Positions 26,163 through 35,012 of a stretch of DNA of 64,000 nucleotides are shown here, piece by piece. Source of the stretch: Thermalbibacter longus (GTDB lineage: Bacteria; Chloroflexota; Chloroflexia; Thermomicrobiales; Thermomicrobiaceae). The notes beneath the pieces are model-generated. The model had not been told where the DNA came from. It did not search any database and saw only the letters and a list, made by a program, of their open reading frames with translations. The position numbers and the translations under genes are program-made. How positions within the stretch are numbered: the stretch's first letter is position 1; every line of letters begins with the position of its first letter. The stretch covers positions 80,790-144,789 of the forward strand of contig NZ_JAMSLR010000009.1 in the NCBI RefSeq assembly GCF_023806485.1, given 5' to 3'.

Positions 26163-26307
26163 GTGACCGTTGCCTCCCGTCTCCTCATGCGGATCGTACC
26201 ACAGGGCCATCGCCGTAGCGCGGGTATGTTGCGCTCCTTCCCGGCATGGTATCGTCTGCCTTCAGCGGGAGAGTGGTGTTTCCGGCCCCTGTGGAGGATC
26301 GCTCCGA

Positions 26308-27615
26308 GTGCCCTTGCGCTTGCCGCACGCGTTCGCCGCGCTCCGGTACCGCGATTACCGGCTGCTCTGGATCGGCCAGTTCGTCTCGATGATCGGCGTC
26401 CAGATGCAGACCGTGGCCCTCGCCTGGCTGGTCTACGATCTCACCGGCTCGGAGGCCCAGCTCGGCGGCATCGCGCTGGCCCGCGCGCTCCCGACCATCG
26501 TGCTCTCGCTCTTCGGAGGCACGCTCGCCGACCAGGTCGACCGGCGCCGGCTGTTGATCGTGACCCAGAGCACCGCCGCCGTGTTGCTGACGTGCCTCGC
26601 GCTGGCGGTCTCCGCGGGTTGGACCTCGATGCCGTTGCTCTATGGCTTCGCTCTGGCTACCTCCAGCGCGATGGCGTTCGACAGCCCGGCCCGCCAGGCA
26701 CTGATCCCAGCGCTCGTGCCGCGCGAGCGCCTGACGAACGCGCTGACGCTGAATGTGCTCGCGTTCGACACGGCAGCCGTCCTCGGCCCCTCGATCGGCG
26801 GCGTTCTCATCGGCGCGTTCGGCACCGCCGCCGCGTTCTGGACGAATGCCGCGACGTACTTGGTAGTCGTTGTCGTGCTCCTTCTGATGCGGAGCAGCGT
26901 CGCGCCGCCGTCCCCGATCCGCCGCGGCTGGGCCGCCTTTGTCGACGGGCTCGCCTTCGTCCGCGAGCGCCCGATCCTCTGGCAACTGATGTTGCTAGAT
27001 TTCTTCGCCACTTTGCTGGTGTCCTCGATCGGGCTGCTCCCGGTCTTCGCGAAAGATATCCTGCGCGTAGGCCCGGACGGGCTCGGGCTCCTGTTCGCCG
27101 CCCCGAGCGCGGGAGCTATCGCCGGCTCGCTGCTGTTCGCGTTCTTGCCGACGCCGCGCCGGCCTGGCCGCATCGTCGTGCTGGTCGTGGTCGGCTACGG
27201 GACCTCGCTGGCGCTCTTCGGGCTCGCCCGCTGGTTCCCGCTGGCACTGGTCTTGCTGGCGGTGGCCGGCTCGCTCGACGCGATCAGCATGGCCATGCGC
27301 CACACTGTACGACAACTCGCGACCCCGGACGCCTACCGCGGTCGCGTGGGAGCTCTCGCCTCCATTTTCGCCACCGGCGGACCGCGGCTCGGACAGTTCC
27401 AGGCTGGGATGCTCGCGAGCGTGATCGGGGCCCAGTGGGCGATGGTCGGCGGCGGGATCGCTTGCGTCCTGATGGCGCTCGGCTCGCGGTGGTGGGCACC
27501 GAACCTCTGGGTCTACCGCGGCGAGGAGCTACGGGAGCAGGTAAGCTCCGATGCCCGCCAGCCGTCTCGTCCGGCTGCTCCCGAGTACGACGCGGCCACA
27601 GGGCCAGGCGAGTGA
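26308..27615 (+). CDS. Major facilitator superfamily transporter (MFS_3/enterobactin-exporter-like)
   Basis: This encodes 435 aa. The GTG at 26308 has GGAGG about 10 nt upstream, and the product begins at the family start (FAALRYRDYRLLWIGQFVSMIG). About 12 membrane segments are present. The loop-2/3 signature GGTLADQVDRRRLLIVTQ and the A-rich SPARQALIPALVPRERLTNA segment are typical of the MFS_3 drug or siderophore exporter group. Substrate unknown. The gene is monocistronic. Confidence 0.9.
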   Translation: MPLRLPHAFAALRYRDYRLLWIGQFVSMIGVQMQTVALAWLVYDLTGSEAQLGGIALARALPTIVLSLFGGTLADQVDRRRLLIVTQSTAAVLLTCLALAVSAGWTSMPLLYGFALATSSAMAFDSPARQALIPALVPRERLTNALTLNVLAFDTAAVLGPSIGGVLIGAFGTAAAFWTNAATYLVVVVVLLLMRSSVAPPSPIRRGWAAFVDGLAFVRERPILWQLMLLDFFATLLVSSIGLLPVFAKDILRVGPDGLGLLFAAPSAGAIAGSLLFAFLPTPRRPGRIVVLVVVGYGTSLALFGLARWFPLALVLLAVAGSLDAISMAMRHTVRQLATPDAYRGRVGALASIFATGGPRLGQFQAGMLASVIGAQWAMVGGGIACVLMALGSRWWAPNLWVYRGEELREQVSSDARQPSRPAAPEYDAATGPGE

Positions 27616-27765
27616 GCCAGCGCATCACGGCGACCCTTCCCCGAAGGCATGCGGTGGACGACGCGGCACAGGGTGGAAATTCTTGCGTGAGCGCCGTCTC
27701 CCGACCGCAGCGGCGGTGCGGAGCGTCCCCGACTCGCGTCCCAGCGACCGTCAGGATCGGGACTA

Positions 27766-27788
27766 AAGTACTATGCGGTAAGTACTAT
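27766..27788 (+). repeat. Direct repeat AAGTACTAT, 14-bp period, upstream of the diguanylate cyclase
   Basis: AAGTACTAT occurs at 27766-27774 and again at 27780-27788. It is AT-rich in a GC-rich setting and lies about 190 bp before the cyclase start. The layout suits a tandem transcription-factor site. Confidence 0.45.
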
Positions 27789-27841
27789 TCCATCCGTACT
27801 GGCAGTGCTATAGAGTGATCGTACCGTGCGCGGGCCGGTCG

Positions 27842-27899
27842 CTGGTACTCCAGTCACTCGCCTTATCCTCGGATCTCGCAGGGGTGACCGGAGTACCAG
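27842..27899 (+). repeat. 16-bp inverted repeat in the diguanylate cyclase leader
   Basis: CTGGTACTCCAGTCAC at 27842-27857 is complementary to GTGACCGGAGTACCAG at 27884-27899 at 15 of 16 positions, around a 26-nt loop. It lies 80 bp before the gene. It has no U-run and does not resemble a GEMM c-di-GMP riboswitch core. Confidence 0.6.
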
Positions 27900-27978
27900 A
27901 CCACAGACACCAGTTCGGGGGCATCCCACGTACATATCGGCTGTGGGTGCCTGGAGCGCCCTATCTACCGAGGTAGAT

Positions 27979-30255
27979 GTGACGATGGAGACGGAATCCA
28001 GGCTTCGCGTGCTCGTTGTGGATCCCGATACGACTCGCCGCGAGCGAATCGTGGGTCTCCTGGGGAATGCCCCCGTCGCCGCCGTAGCAGACTGGGAGAC
28101 CGCCCGTGACATCGTCAGGCAGCAACCGCCTTCGCTGCTGCTCGTTGCCAGCGAGGTGGTGGCCAGGCCCGAGCCGCTGGGGAGCGCGCACCTCCCGTTC
28201 GAGCTGGCGGAGTCGGTCGTGAAGGTCGTCATCCTGCGAGAAGGGGAGGGGGTGACGCCGGAGTTCCTGGCCTCGGGCTTCCACGCGGTGCTCTACGACC
28301 CCGTGACACTAGTCGACTGCGAACGCGTGCTGGCCCTGGCGAGCGCGATCCTGGAGCATACCGCCGATGCCGCGCGTCGCCGCCTTCGCGTGATGGAGGC
28401 GCTGCGCCAGCTCGAAGTCGAAGTCCTGGCCCTGGCAGACGTGACCCCGAACTGGCTCGGGCGCAGCCTGGAACTGCTGCGGCGTCTCCTCGGGGCTCCG
28501 GCCATTGCGCTCTGGGAACTCGTGGACGGGCCAGATCAGCTTCGCTGCCGGAGCGCCGTCGGACTTCCGGATCAGTACGTAGCGGGCGTTGAGCAAGGCT
28601 CGCTGGGACGGGCGAAGGAGATTCTGGACCTCCTCGTGCAGGCGCCGCTCCGCCCGATCGAGCTACACCCGGAATCGCCCGATCCACGCGTGGTCAGTCC
28701 GGTCGACGTTCGCCAGGATCTCGGACTGCGGCATGCACTTGCGATTCCCCTGAGAGAGGGGGCCCGTATCCGCGGCTTCATGGCGGTGTACTTCTCGGAG
28801 CAGGCTCCGTTCCTCTCCGAAGACTTGCCGCTCTACGACGCGGCCGCGAGCATCCTCGCCGCCGCGCTGGCGATCTCTCGCGCGCGTCACCAGCTCGTCG
28901 TCAGCCAACACGTGCTCAGCGAGCTGATCGAGGGACTGTACGTCGGCGTGGTCGTCTGCGATCTCGAGGGTACCGTCCTGATGGCGAACCGGGCTGCGGC
29001 GCGCCTCATCGGTCTCGCCGATCGATCACCGGTGGGATTCTCGCTACCCGCGGTCGTGCGGACACGAACCGAGCTCCCTTGGGAGACCTGGCGACAGCTC
29101 TCGCCGGGCACCACGTCCGACGCCGTCATCGCCCAGGTGATAACCCCCGACCACCGGCTCCGCGAGATCGAATTCCGAGTCCAGGCGATCGAGCTGCCGG
29201 ACGAGCGGGCAGGCTGGGCACCGCGTCTCCAGGTGCTTCTGCAAGATGTGACGCTGGAGCGGCGCCGGTTACTGGAACTCGAGCTGCTGCAGGATCTCAC
29301 GCGGATGGTCACCGATCATCGCGACCTCGACGCGGCGGTCCGCATGGTCGCCGAGCGGCTCCAGCGCGACTTCGGGTACGCGTTGGTCGGCCTCGCCGTC
29401 CTCAGCCCAGATCGCCAGCGCTTCATCGGACGCGCGATCCGAACGGAGGGAGCGGTCTCGTTCAACGAGTGGCTGACCACCCGAGGCGTGACTGGCCGGG
29501 CACTGCGCGAGAACCAGTCGCAGCTCGTCGTCAACGTCCGCGAGGATCCGGACTACTTCGAGCCACTCCCTGGGCTCGCGGTCGAGAGCGAGATCGTCGT
29601 CCTGCTGCGGCGCTGGGGCGAGCCGATCGGCGTACTGAATATCGAGAGCAATGCCGGGCACCGGCTCGACGAGGAAGACTTGCGGCTAGCCGAGAACGTC
29701 GCCGTCCACCTCGAACTGCTGATGGAGCAGGTCGAGCTGACGGATCGGTTGTCCCGCCAGGCGCTCACTGATCCCTTGACTGGGCTTGCTAACCGCAGGG
29801 CGTTGATCGACCGCTTGCAACAGGTGACGCGCGACCGGCGGATCGAGACAGCCGCGGTCATGCTGATCGACTTCGACGGTTTCAAGCAGCTCAACGACCA
29901 GCGTGGCCACCTCTTCGGCGACGCAGTGCTCCAGCAGGTGGCCGACCGCCTCGTCCAGCACACCCGGCCAGACGATCTGGTCGCCCGCTACGCCGGGGAC
30001 GAGTTCGCAGTGGTCGTCGTCGATGTCGGGCTTTCGGAAGCTGTCGAGGTTGCCGAGCGACTGCGGCGGGCGGTAGCCCGGGAGCCGGTCGTGCACGAAG
30101 ACGTGGCCGTAAACCTGACTATCTCCATCGGGCTCGCCATCTACCCCGACCACGGGAAGACGCCCGACGATCTGATCCGCGTCGCTGACGAGGCCATGTA
30201 TCGCGCCAAGCGACGAGGCGGAAACAGCATCGCCCTGGCTGGCGAGCCCGGGTGA
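27979..30255 (+). CDS. Diguanylate cyclase with receiver-like, GAF, PAS and GAF input domains
   Basis: This encodes 758 aa from GTG 27979 (GAGGT 4 nt upstream); the ATG at 27985 is the alternative. In order there are a degenerate receiver-like domain (LRVLVVDPDTTRRERIVGLL), a GAF domain near residues 150-300, a PAS domain from about 315 (LIEGLYVGVVVCDLEGTVLMANRAAARLIG), a second GAF near 440-590, and a C-terminal GGDEF domain. The active-site motif is AGDEF, a variant found in active cyclases, and the inhibitory RxxD site (RPDD) lies five residues upstream. It should make cyclic di-GMP in response to cytoplasmic signals. No EAL domain is present. Confidence 0.92.
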   Translation: MTMETESRLRVLVVDPDTTRRERIVGLLGNAPVAAVADWETARDIVRQQPPSLLLVASEVVARPEPLGSAHLPFELAESVVKVVILREGEGVTPEFLASGFHAVLYDPVTLVDCERVLALASAILEHTADAARRRLRVMEALRQLEVEVLALADVTPNWLGRSLELLRRLLGAPAIALWELVDGPDQLRCRSAVGLPDQYVAGVEQGSLGRAKEILDLLVQAPLRPIELHPESPDPRVVSPVDVRQDLGLRHALAIPLREGARIRGFMAVYFSEQAPFLSEDLPLYDAAASILAAALAISRARHQLVVSQHVLSELIEGLYVGVVVCDLEGTVLMANRAAARLIGLADRSPVGFSLPAVVRTRTELPWETWRQLSPGTTSDAVIAQVITPDHRLREIEFRVQAIELPDERAGWAPRLQVLLQDVTLERRRLLELELLQDLTRMVTDHRDLDAAVRMVAERLQRDFGYALVGLAVLSPDRQRFIGRAIRTEGAVSFNEWLTTRGVTGRALRENQSQLVVNVREDPDYFEPLPGLAVESEIVVLLRRWGEPIGVLNIESNAGHRLDEEDLRLAENVAVHLELLMEQVELTDRLSRQALTDPLTGLANRRALIDRLQQVTRDRRIETAAVMLIDFDGFKQLNDQRGHLFGDAVLQQVADRLVQHTRPDDLVARYAGDEFAVVVVDVGLSEAVEVAERLRRAVAREPVVHEDVAVNLTISIGLAIYPDHGKTPDDLIRVADEAMYRAKRRGGNSIALAGEPG

Positions 30256-30514
30256 CCGCCGCCTCGAAGGGTGATCGCTCCTCCGTGCCTGGGGACGAGG
30301 CCCTCCTCATAGTCTGAAGCACCTTGTTCGCCGCGCTGTGGCATCGCGGGACGTCCCCACCCGCTCGACCGGGTGCCGAAGACGCGGCTGAGATGAAGGA
30401 ACGCCAGCACGCTGCGGACCCACACGCCTCCGCGCTTTACCAGGCAACCCTCGTTACGCGAGCGAGCACCACGGAGCCTCGTGCCGAGACTGCACCGTTC
30501 GAAGGTCGGGCCGC

Positions 30515-31621
30515 TCAGGGGAGCCGCAACAGCTCGCGCGAGACGCTGTTCAGCCGCTCCGCCCCGTCCTCGGTAACCACGACCAGATCCTCGATCCGGA
30601 CGCCCCAGCGGCCCGGGATATAGATGCCGGGCTCATCGGAGACGACCATGCCTGGCTCCAGGGGCTCGTCGTTCCCTTCGACCAGGTAGGGGTCTTCGTG
30701 CACCGTCAGACCGACGCCATGTCCCAGCCGGTGGATGAAGTAGGAGCCGTAGCCGTGCTCGTGGAGGATCTGGCGCGCTGCACGGTCGACATCCTGGCAG
30801 GGCACGCCGGGTCGCATGGCGGCAAAGGCCGCTTGCTGCGCCTCGAGCACCGCCTCGTACGCATCGGCGAAGTCGGAGGATGGCTCACCGGCCACCGGCG
30901 TGCGGGTAATGTCAGAGTAGTAGCCGTAGTAGCTCCCGCCGAAGTCGATCACGACCGGATCGCCCGGCTGGATCACCCGGTCGCCGGTCTCGTGATGCGG
31001 CGAGGCACCGTTGGGGCCACTGGCGACGATGCAGAAGGCGACTTCGTGCAGGCCCTGAGCCAGCAACAGCTCGGTCAAGCGGGCTGCCACCTCGCGCTCA
31101 GTGCGGCCGGTCAGCCGCTCGTGGGCACAGAAGTACTCCCAGGCGGCGTCGGTACGCCGCGACGCCTCGCGCAGCAGCGCCAGCTCCCCGGTATCCTTGG
31201 CCATCCGCAGCCGGCGGAGCAACGGGCTAGCCCGGCGGAAGGACCGCTCGGGCAGGCGATCCTGGAGCTGGAGCAGGAAACCGCTCCAGAACTGGTCGTT
31301 GACCGCGATGGCCCGGCTCCCCGTCGACTGAACCAAGGTCACCAGGTGAGCGATCGGGTCATCGCCATCGGCCCAGACGACGAGCTGGAAGGCGCTCTCG
31401 AGGTCAGCGTACAGGGGGGCTTCCAGCTTGGGAACGACCAGCACCGGCGGCCCGTCCCGCTCGATCACGAGAGCAGTTAGGCGCTCGCTCAGGTGTCCCG
31501 GCCTGCCGGTGAAGTAGCGGAAGTCGGCCGAGGGGCCGATCACCAGCAAGTCGATCGCCGCAGCCGCCATGAGCTGGCGAGCGCGGGCCAGGCGCTCCGG
31601 GTTCGGCGGGAGATGCTCCAT
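30515..31621 (-). CDS. M24 family Xaa-Pro aminopeptidase/creatinase-like protein
   Basis: This encodes 368 aa from the ATG at 31621, with GAGAGGAG upstream; an adjacent in-frame GTG lies one codon earlier. The creatinase N-domain is followed by the pita-bread catalytic domain. The metal ligands are visible: two Asp in VIDFGGSYYGYYSDITRTP, His in HRLGHGVGLTVHEDP, and Glu in VVSDEPGIYIPG and VRIEDLVVV. It removes N-terminal residues before proline or acts on creatine-like compounds. The start lies 4 bp from the stop of the upstream amidohydrolase gene, so the two form an operon. Confidence 0.93.
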   Translation of the reverse strand: MEHLPPNPERLARARQLMAAAAIDLLVIGPSADFRYFTGRPGHLSERLTALVIERDGPPVLVVPKLEAPLYADLESAFQLVVWADGDDPIAHLVTLVQSTGSRAIAVNDQFWSGFLLQLQDRLPERSFRRASPLLRRLRMAKDTGELALLREASRRTDAAWEYFCAHERLTGRTEREVAARLTELLLAQGLHEVAFCIVASGPNGASPHHETGDRVIQPGDPVVIDFGGSYYGYYSDITRTPVAGEPSSDFADAYEAVLEAQQAAFAAMRPGVPCQDVDRAARQILHEHGYGSYFIHRLGHGVGLTVHEDPYLVEGNDEPLEPGMVVSDEPGIYIPGRWGVRIEDLVVVTEDGAERLNSVSRELLRLP

Positions 31622-31624
31622 CAC

Positions 31625-32782
31625 CTAACTCCTCTCTAACGGGTATATCCGTTCGGCGTTCGCGTGCAAGATCATCGCCGCCACTTCCAGGGCTTCCGCA
31701 TCGGTGAGCAGGTCGTCGTCGACCAGCGCGCCGAGCGCTCGGGTCAGCGCGGCGCGCCAGAGGCGGGCAGCGAACCACTGGAACTCCGGTAGCCCGTGCC
31801 CGTCGGTCGAAGCCAGCACCTTGCTCGCCGGGGCCAGCCCGAGCGCCTCCTGCACCAGCGGTACCGCCTCGCCCGCGACCAGGGGCAGCGTTAACCCCAG
31901 ATCCACATACGCATTTGGGTAGATACTGGCCAGGTAGGCCGCCTCGCGGACGAACGGGTAGCAGTGGAGCAGGACGATCGGGACATGCCGGTAGCGCTCC
32001 TCCTGGAACAGCGCGCGGAGCAGGGTGGGGTTGCTGGTGGGCAAGAACACGTCGTCGTCGCCCAGCCCGACATGGAGCTGGAGCGGCAGCTCCAGCTCCA
32101 CGGCGACCTCCAGCGACTCCCAGAGCAGGGCGTCGATCAGCGTCTTGTGCTCCAGCCGCGAGAAGCTGCCAGCGTCGAGGTCGGCGATGACCTGGAGGAA
32201 GGCCTCGTCAGCGCTCGCGGCGTCGACTCGCTGGATCTCGAGCCCGCTGCGGTAGGCGGCGATGCTCTTGAAGGCCACGGCGCCCCCGGCCGCAGCGGCG
32301 ACCAGCTCCTGGCCGAAGCGCCCCCGGAGCTCGTCCCACGACCTGACCTGCGGCAACAGGCGCTCGGCGACGGTCTCGATGCGGACGACGGGGCGCACTG
32401 GCCTGCCGATCAGCTCGGCCCATTCGCCGGGCGTGTAGCAGCGCTCTTCGTCGTAGAGGTAGTCGTCATAGCACGCCGCTAGCTTGGCGTCGTCCGCCAG
32501 AAGGCGGTGATAGGCCGGCGGCTCATACGAGGCGCGCGCCTCGAGCACCGCGTGCTCGGTTGGGTCGGTGCCGAGCAGGCTGGCCAGCGAGCGGATCATC
32601 GCCCGGTAGGCGACCGTGTGCGGGACATCCTGCTCGACAACGTCGGGGATCGTCGACTCGGTGAAGGGCTGCCGCAGGTGAGTGGCCTTGATCTCTTGGC
32701 GGAGCCGCAGCGGCGCATGGCAGTGGTGGTCGACGAGCGGCATCTCGGCGATGTGCTCGGGCAGATAGTGGCGCGTGCTCAT
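31625..32782 (-). CDS. Amidohydrolase family protein (amidohydrolase_2/FluG N-domain-like)
   Basis: This encodes 385 aa from the ATG at 32782, with AAGGAG upstream. The TIM-barrel metal motif VDHHCHAPL lies near the N-terminus. Strand-end residues include LPLQLHVGLGDDD, VLLHCYPF, and VLASTDGHGLPEFQWF with the late Asp-Gly-His. This pattern fits the amidohydrolase_2 group, including the domain fused to glutamine synthetase in FluG-type proteins. It is followed within 4 bp by the M24 peptidase. The substrate is unknown; a carboxylate or amide intermediate is likely from the family. Confidence 0.85.
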   Translation of the reverse strand: MSTRHYLPEHIAEMPLVDHHCHAPLRLRQEIKATHLRQPFTESTIPDVVEQDVPHTVAYRAMIRSLASLLGTDPTEHAVLEARASYEPPAYHRLLADDAKLAACYDDYLYDEERCYTPGEWAELIGRPVRPVVRIETVAERLLPQVRSWDELRGRFGQELVAAAAGGAVAFKSIAAYRSGLEIQRVDAASADEAFLQVIADLDAGSFSRLEHKTLIDALLWESLEVAVELELPLQLHVGLGDDDVFLPTSNPTLLRALFQEERYRHVPIVLLHCYPFVREAAYLASIYPNAYVDLGLTLPLVAGEAVPLVQEALGLAPASKVLASTDGHGLPEFQWFAARLWRAALTRALGALVDDDLLTDAEALEVAAMILHANAERIYPLERS

Positions 32783-33114
32783 GCAAGCTCCTTCGGATCG
32801 GATCCGCCACCGAAGCAGGGTAATTACCGCGGAGGATGCCCCGCGCGTCAAGGTGCGCTGACAGTCCGCCGAGCGGTGTACCAGGGGAAAGGGTGTTGAT
32901 GCCTTCCCGGGACGGTAAGGGCTGAGCCGCCGTCGGGGCAGCGCCCGGCCGAGCAGTGCCGCCCGCTCCGATGGGGCCGCCGCCCGCCGCCGGGGAAGCG
33001 CTGGCTGCACGGCGCGCGAATGGTTGCTCCGAATCGGATCGATTCACGAGTCGCACTCGCGCCCGTTGCAGGCTCGCTCGCGCCTGTGCGGAGAGCGCCC
33101 ACGGCGCTGCACGG
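32783..33114. other. Intergenic region upstream of tRNA-Lys(CUU)
   Basis: About 330 bp between the divergent amidohydrolase gene and the tRNA promoter. No gene is supported; its start serves as the amidohydrolase upstream region. Confidence 0.4.
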
Positions 33115-33143
33115 TTGCAGTGCCGCCTATCCGCGGGTATACT
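33115..33143 (+). promoter_or_regulatory. Sigma-70-type promoter of tRNA-Lys(CUU)
   Basis: TTGCAG at 33115-33120 and TATACT at 33138-33143 are separated by 17 bp. The tRNA starts 22 nt after the -10 box. Confidence 0.8.
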
Positions 33144-33164
33144 TCCGTACGGTGAGCGAGGCAG

Positions 33165-33237
<73 letters not shown>

Positions 33238-33267
33238 CCCGAGAAATCCCGATCAAGATCGGCAAAT

Positions 33268-33301
33268 CGAGACGCCCCGGCAGACCGCGCGGGGCGTCTC
33301 G
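33268..33301 (+). terminator. Hairpin terminator after tRNA-Lys(CUU)
   Basis: CGAGACGCCCC at 33268-33278 pairs perfectly with GGGGCGTCTCG at 33291-33301 (11 bp, 12-nt loop), 31 nt past the tRNA end. No U-run follows. Confidence 0.65.
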
Positions 33302-33935
33302 GCCTTCGACTGTAGCCAACACGTTCGCCTAATGCCCCAGGACGGTGTCGATCTCCCCCACCGCCTCACGGATCAGCTCCGGGGCGATGCCGTTTTGACG
33401 ACCATTCTGACGACCAATCGGGGCTCGGCATGCCCTGGGGCATGCCGTCGCCGTCTGCGTCCGCGAGCCTGACCCCTCTCGGTACCCGGCGTGCTGCTCC
33501 GGCTCGGTGCCCAGCGCGCTAGGGGCGACCAGCCCCGGGGTAAAGGTCGAGCCGCTTACCTGCCCCACTCCCGTGGCTCGCTCGCACCCTTTTGCCTCGA
33601 TCGCTCCAGCGGCTGGCGTCGAGCGTCTCCTGCTCGCAACCTCCTCAATCGCCTGGTGCATCTCCCCGGCAGGATACCCTAGCATCGCCCGAACCCGGCG
33701 ATCGCCGGCCATGTTCATCCGCAGAGCGTGCGCTGCTGGGCACAGGATGGTCGCCGTGCCGGAGCGGAAGGCTCTCCTCGCCATCTGTTGATGGCGCCAT
33801 GCGTTCGGGGCTGCCTCGCACGCGTGGATTGGCCAGCGGTGGCGATGACGGCCAAGGGCGCTTCCTGGAATCGCCTGCCGGCCGGCACCTAGAGCTCGAT
33901 GCCGCGAGGGTAAGAGTGACTAGGTATCCTAAGGC
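33302..33935. other. Non-coding or decayed region downstream of tRNA-Lys
   Basis: About 630 bp without a convincing gene. Notable are a tandem pair TGACGACCATTC / TGACGACCAATC near 33395-33418 and the interrupted palindrome GGCATGCCCTGGGGCATGCC near 33427-33446. A minus-strand open frame of 151 codons (33329-33784) covers both; its product has no recognisable family and ends with NGRQNG-type residues, so decayed integrase DNA next to a tRNA is possible but unproven. Confidence 0.4.
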
Positions 33936-33964
33936 TTGACAGAGCGACGGAAGCACGTTAGAGT
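33936..33964 (+). promoter_or_regulatory. Sigma-70-type promoter of the sugar ABC operon
   Basis: TTGACA at 33936-33941 and TAGAGT at 33959-33964 have a 17-bp spacer. The first permease gene starts about 128 bp downstream. Confidence 0.8.
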
Positions 33965-34091
33965 AAGATTGTAAGCAGGGCAGATCGGCAGAGGGGAAGT
34001 TTCCCCTCTTCACTTTGGAGAGCCGAACTGGCTCGGTTTCTTCCGAGGCTCGACGCGGCAGTCATTCCAGAGGCGTCGATCGGGCACGAGA

Positions 34092-35012
34092 ATGGTATCG
34101 ACAGCTCTCCAGCGAGAAGCGGCCGCCCGGCGGCCCCGGCGGCTTATCACGTGGGAACTCTGGCTTCTCCTCCCGGCAGTCACGTACATCTTCCTGCTCA
34201 TCGGTTTTCCCCTGCTACTCTCGATCTACTATAGCTTCAGCCACATCTCGGTCGGCCGGCGCGACTTCTCGTTCGCCGGCCTGGCGAACTTCCGCGCGCT
34301 GTTCAGCGACCAGGTCTTTCTCCAGGCGCTCAGAAACACGATCCTGATCACCGTGGTGGTGCTGGTCGTCGTTCTGGTGCTGGCGACGATCCTGGCCACC
34401 GCGCTCGCCGAGCGGTTTCGCGGCCGGGCAGTTATCCGCTACCTCCTGCTTCTTCCCTGGGCCGCGCCGGTCGTGATGAGCACGATCGCCTGGAAGTGGG
34501 TCTTCGATTCCCAGTACAGCGTCGTGAACTGGGTGCTGCGCCGCCTGCACATCATCGGCCCGTTCGAGTTTCCTCAGTGGCTCGGTGTCCCGAGCTTGGC
34601 TATCATCTCGATCATCGTGGTGCAGGTCTGGCGCATCCTGCCGTTCGCCACGGTGATCACCCTGGCCGGGATGACCGCTGTCCCGCGCGAGCTGATCGAG
34701 GCCGCGCTGGTGGATGGCGCGGGGTTCTTCACCCGCCTCTTTCGCATTACGCTGCCGATCATTCGGCCGATCATCGGCGTCGCCGTGCTGTTTACCGCGC
34801 TGTTCACCTTCACCGACATGGCCGTGGTATGGATCCTGACCCGCGGCGGGCCGTACAACACGAGCCATGTGCTGGCGAGCTGGGCCTTCCAGGTCGGTAT
34901 CCTCGCCGGTGACCTGGCCAGGGGCGCTGCGATCGCCCTCTTCATGCTGCCGGCACTGGCGGTGATCGCTGTCTGGGTGCTCCACCTCGTCAGCCGGGAG
35001 ACGGCGCAGTGA
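34092..35012 (+). CDS. Carbohydrate ABC transporter permease (MalF/UgpA type)
   Basis: This encodes 306 aa from the ATG at 34092. Six membrane segments are present, and the EAA loop reads PRELIEAALVDGAGFFTRLFRITLPII. It forms the importer channel with the overlapping permease that follows (GTGA overlap at 35009-35012). No ATPase gene lies in the operon, so a shared MsiK/UgpC-type ATPase is expected elsewhere. Confidence 0.95.
   Translation: MVSTALQREAAARRPRRLITWELWLLLPAVTYIFLLIGFPLLLSIYYSFSHISVGRRDFSFAGLANFRALFSDQVFLQALRNTILITVVVLVVVLVLATILATALAERFRGRAVIRYLLLLPWAAPVVMSTIAWKWVFDSQYSVVNWVLRRLHIIGPFEFPQWLGVPSLAIISIIVVQVWRILPFATVITLAGMTAVPRELIEAALVDGAGFFTRLFRITLPIIRPIIGVAVLFTALFTFTDMAVVWILTRGGPYNTSHVLASWAFQVGILAGDLARGAAIALFMLPALAVIAVWVLHLVSRETAQ

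Noticed and set aside
27842..27899. Cyclic di-GMP (GEMM) riboswitch before the diguanylate cyclase
   Set aside because: Only a simple inverted repeat is present; the conserved GEMM core and tetraloop receptor are missing.
33329..33784. 151-codon minus-strand open frame near tRNA-Lys as a gene
   Set aside because: No recognisable family, poor start context, and it covers a palindrome and a tandem repeat. Mentioned only as possible decayed integrase DNA.
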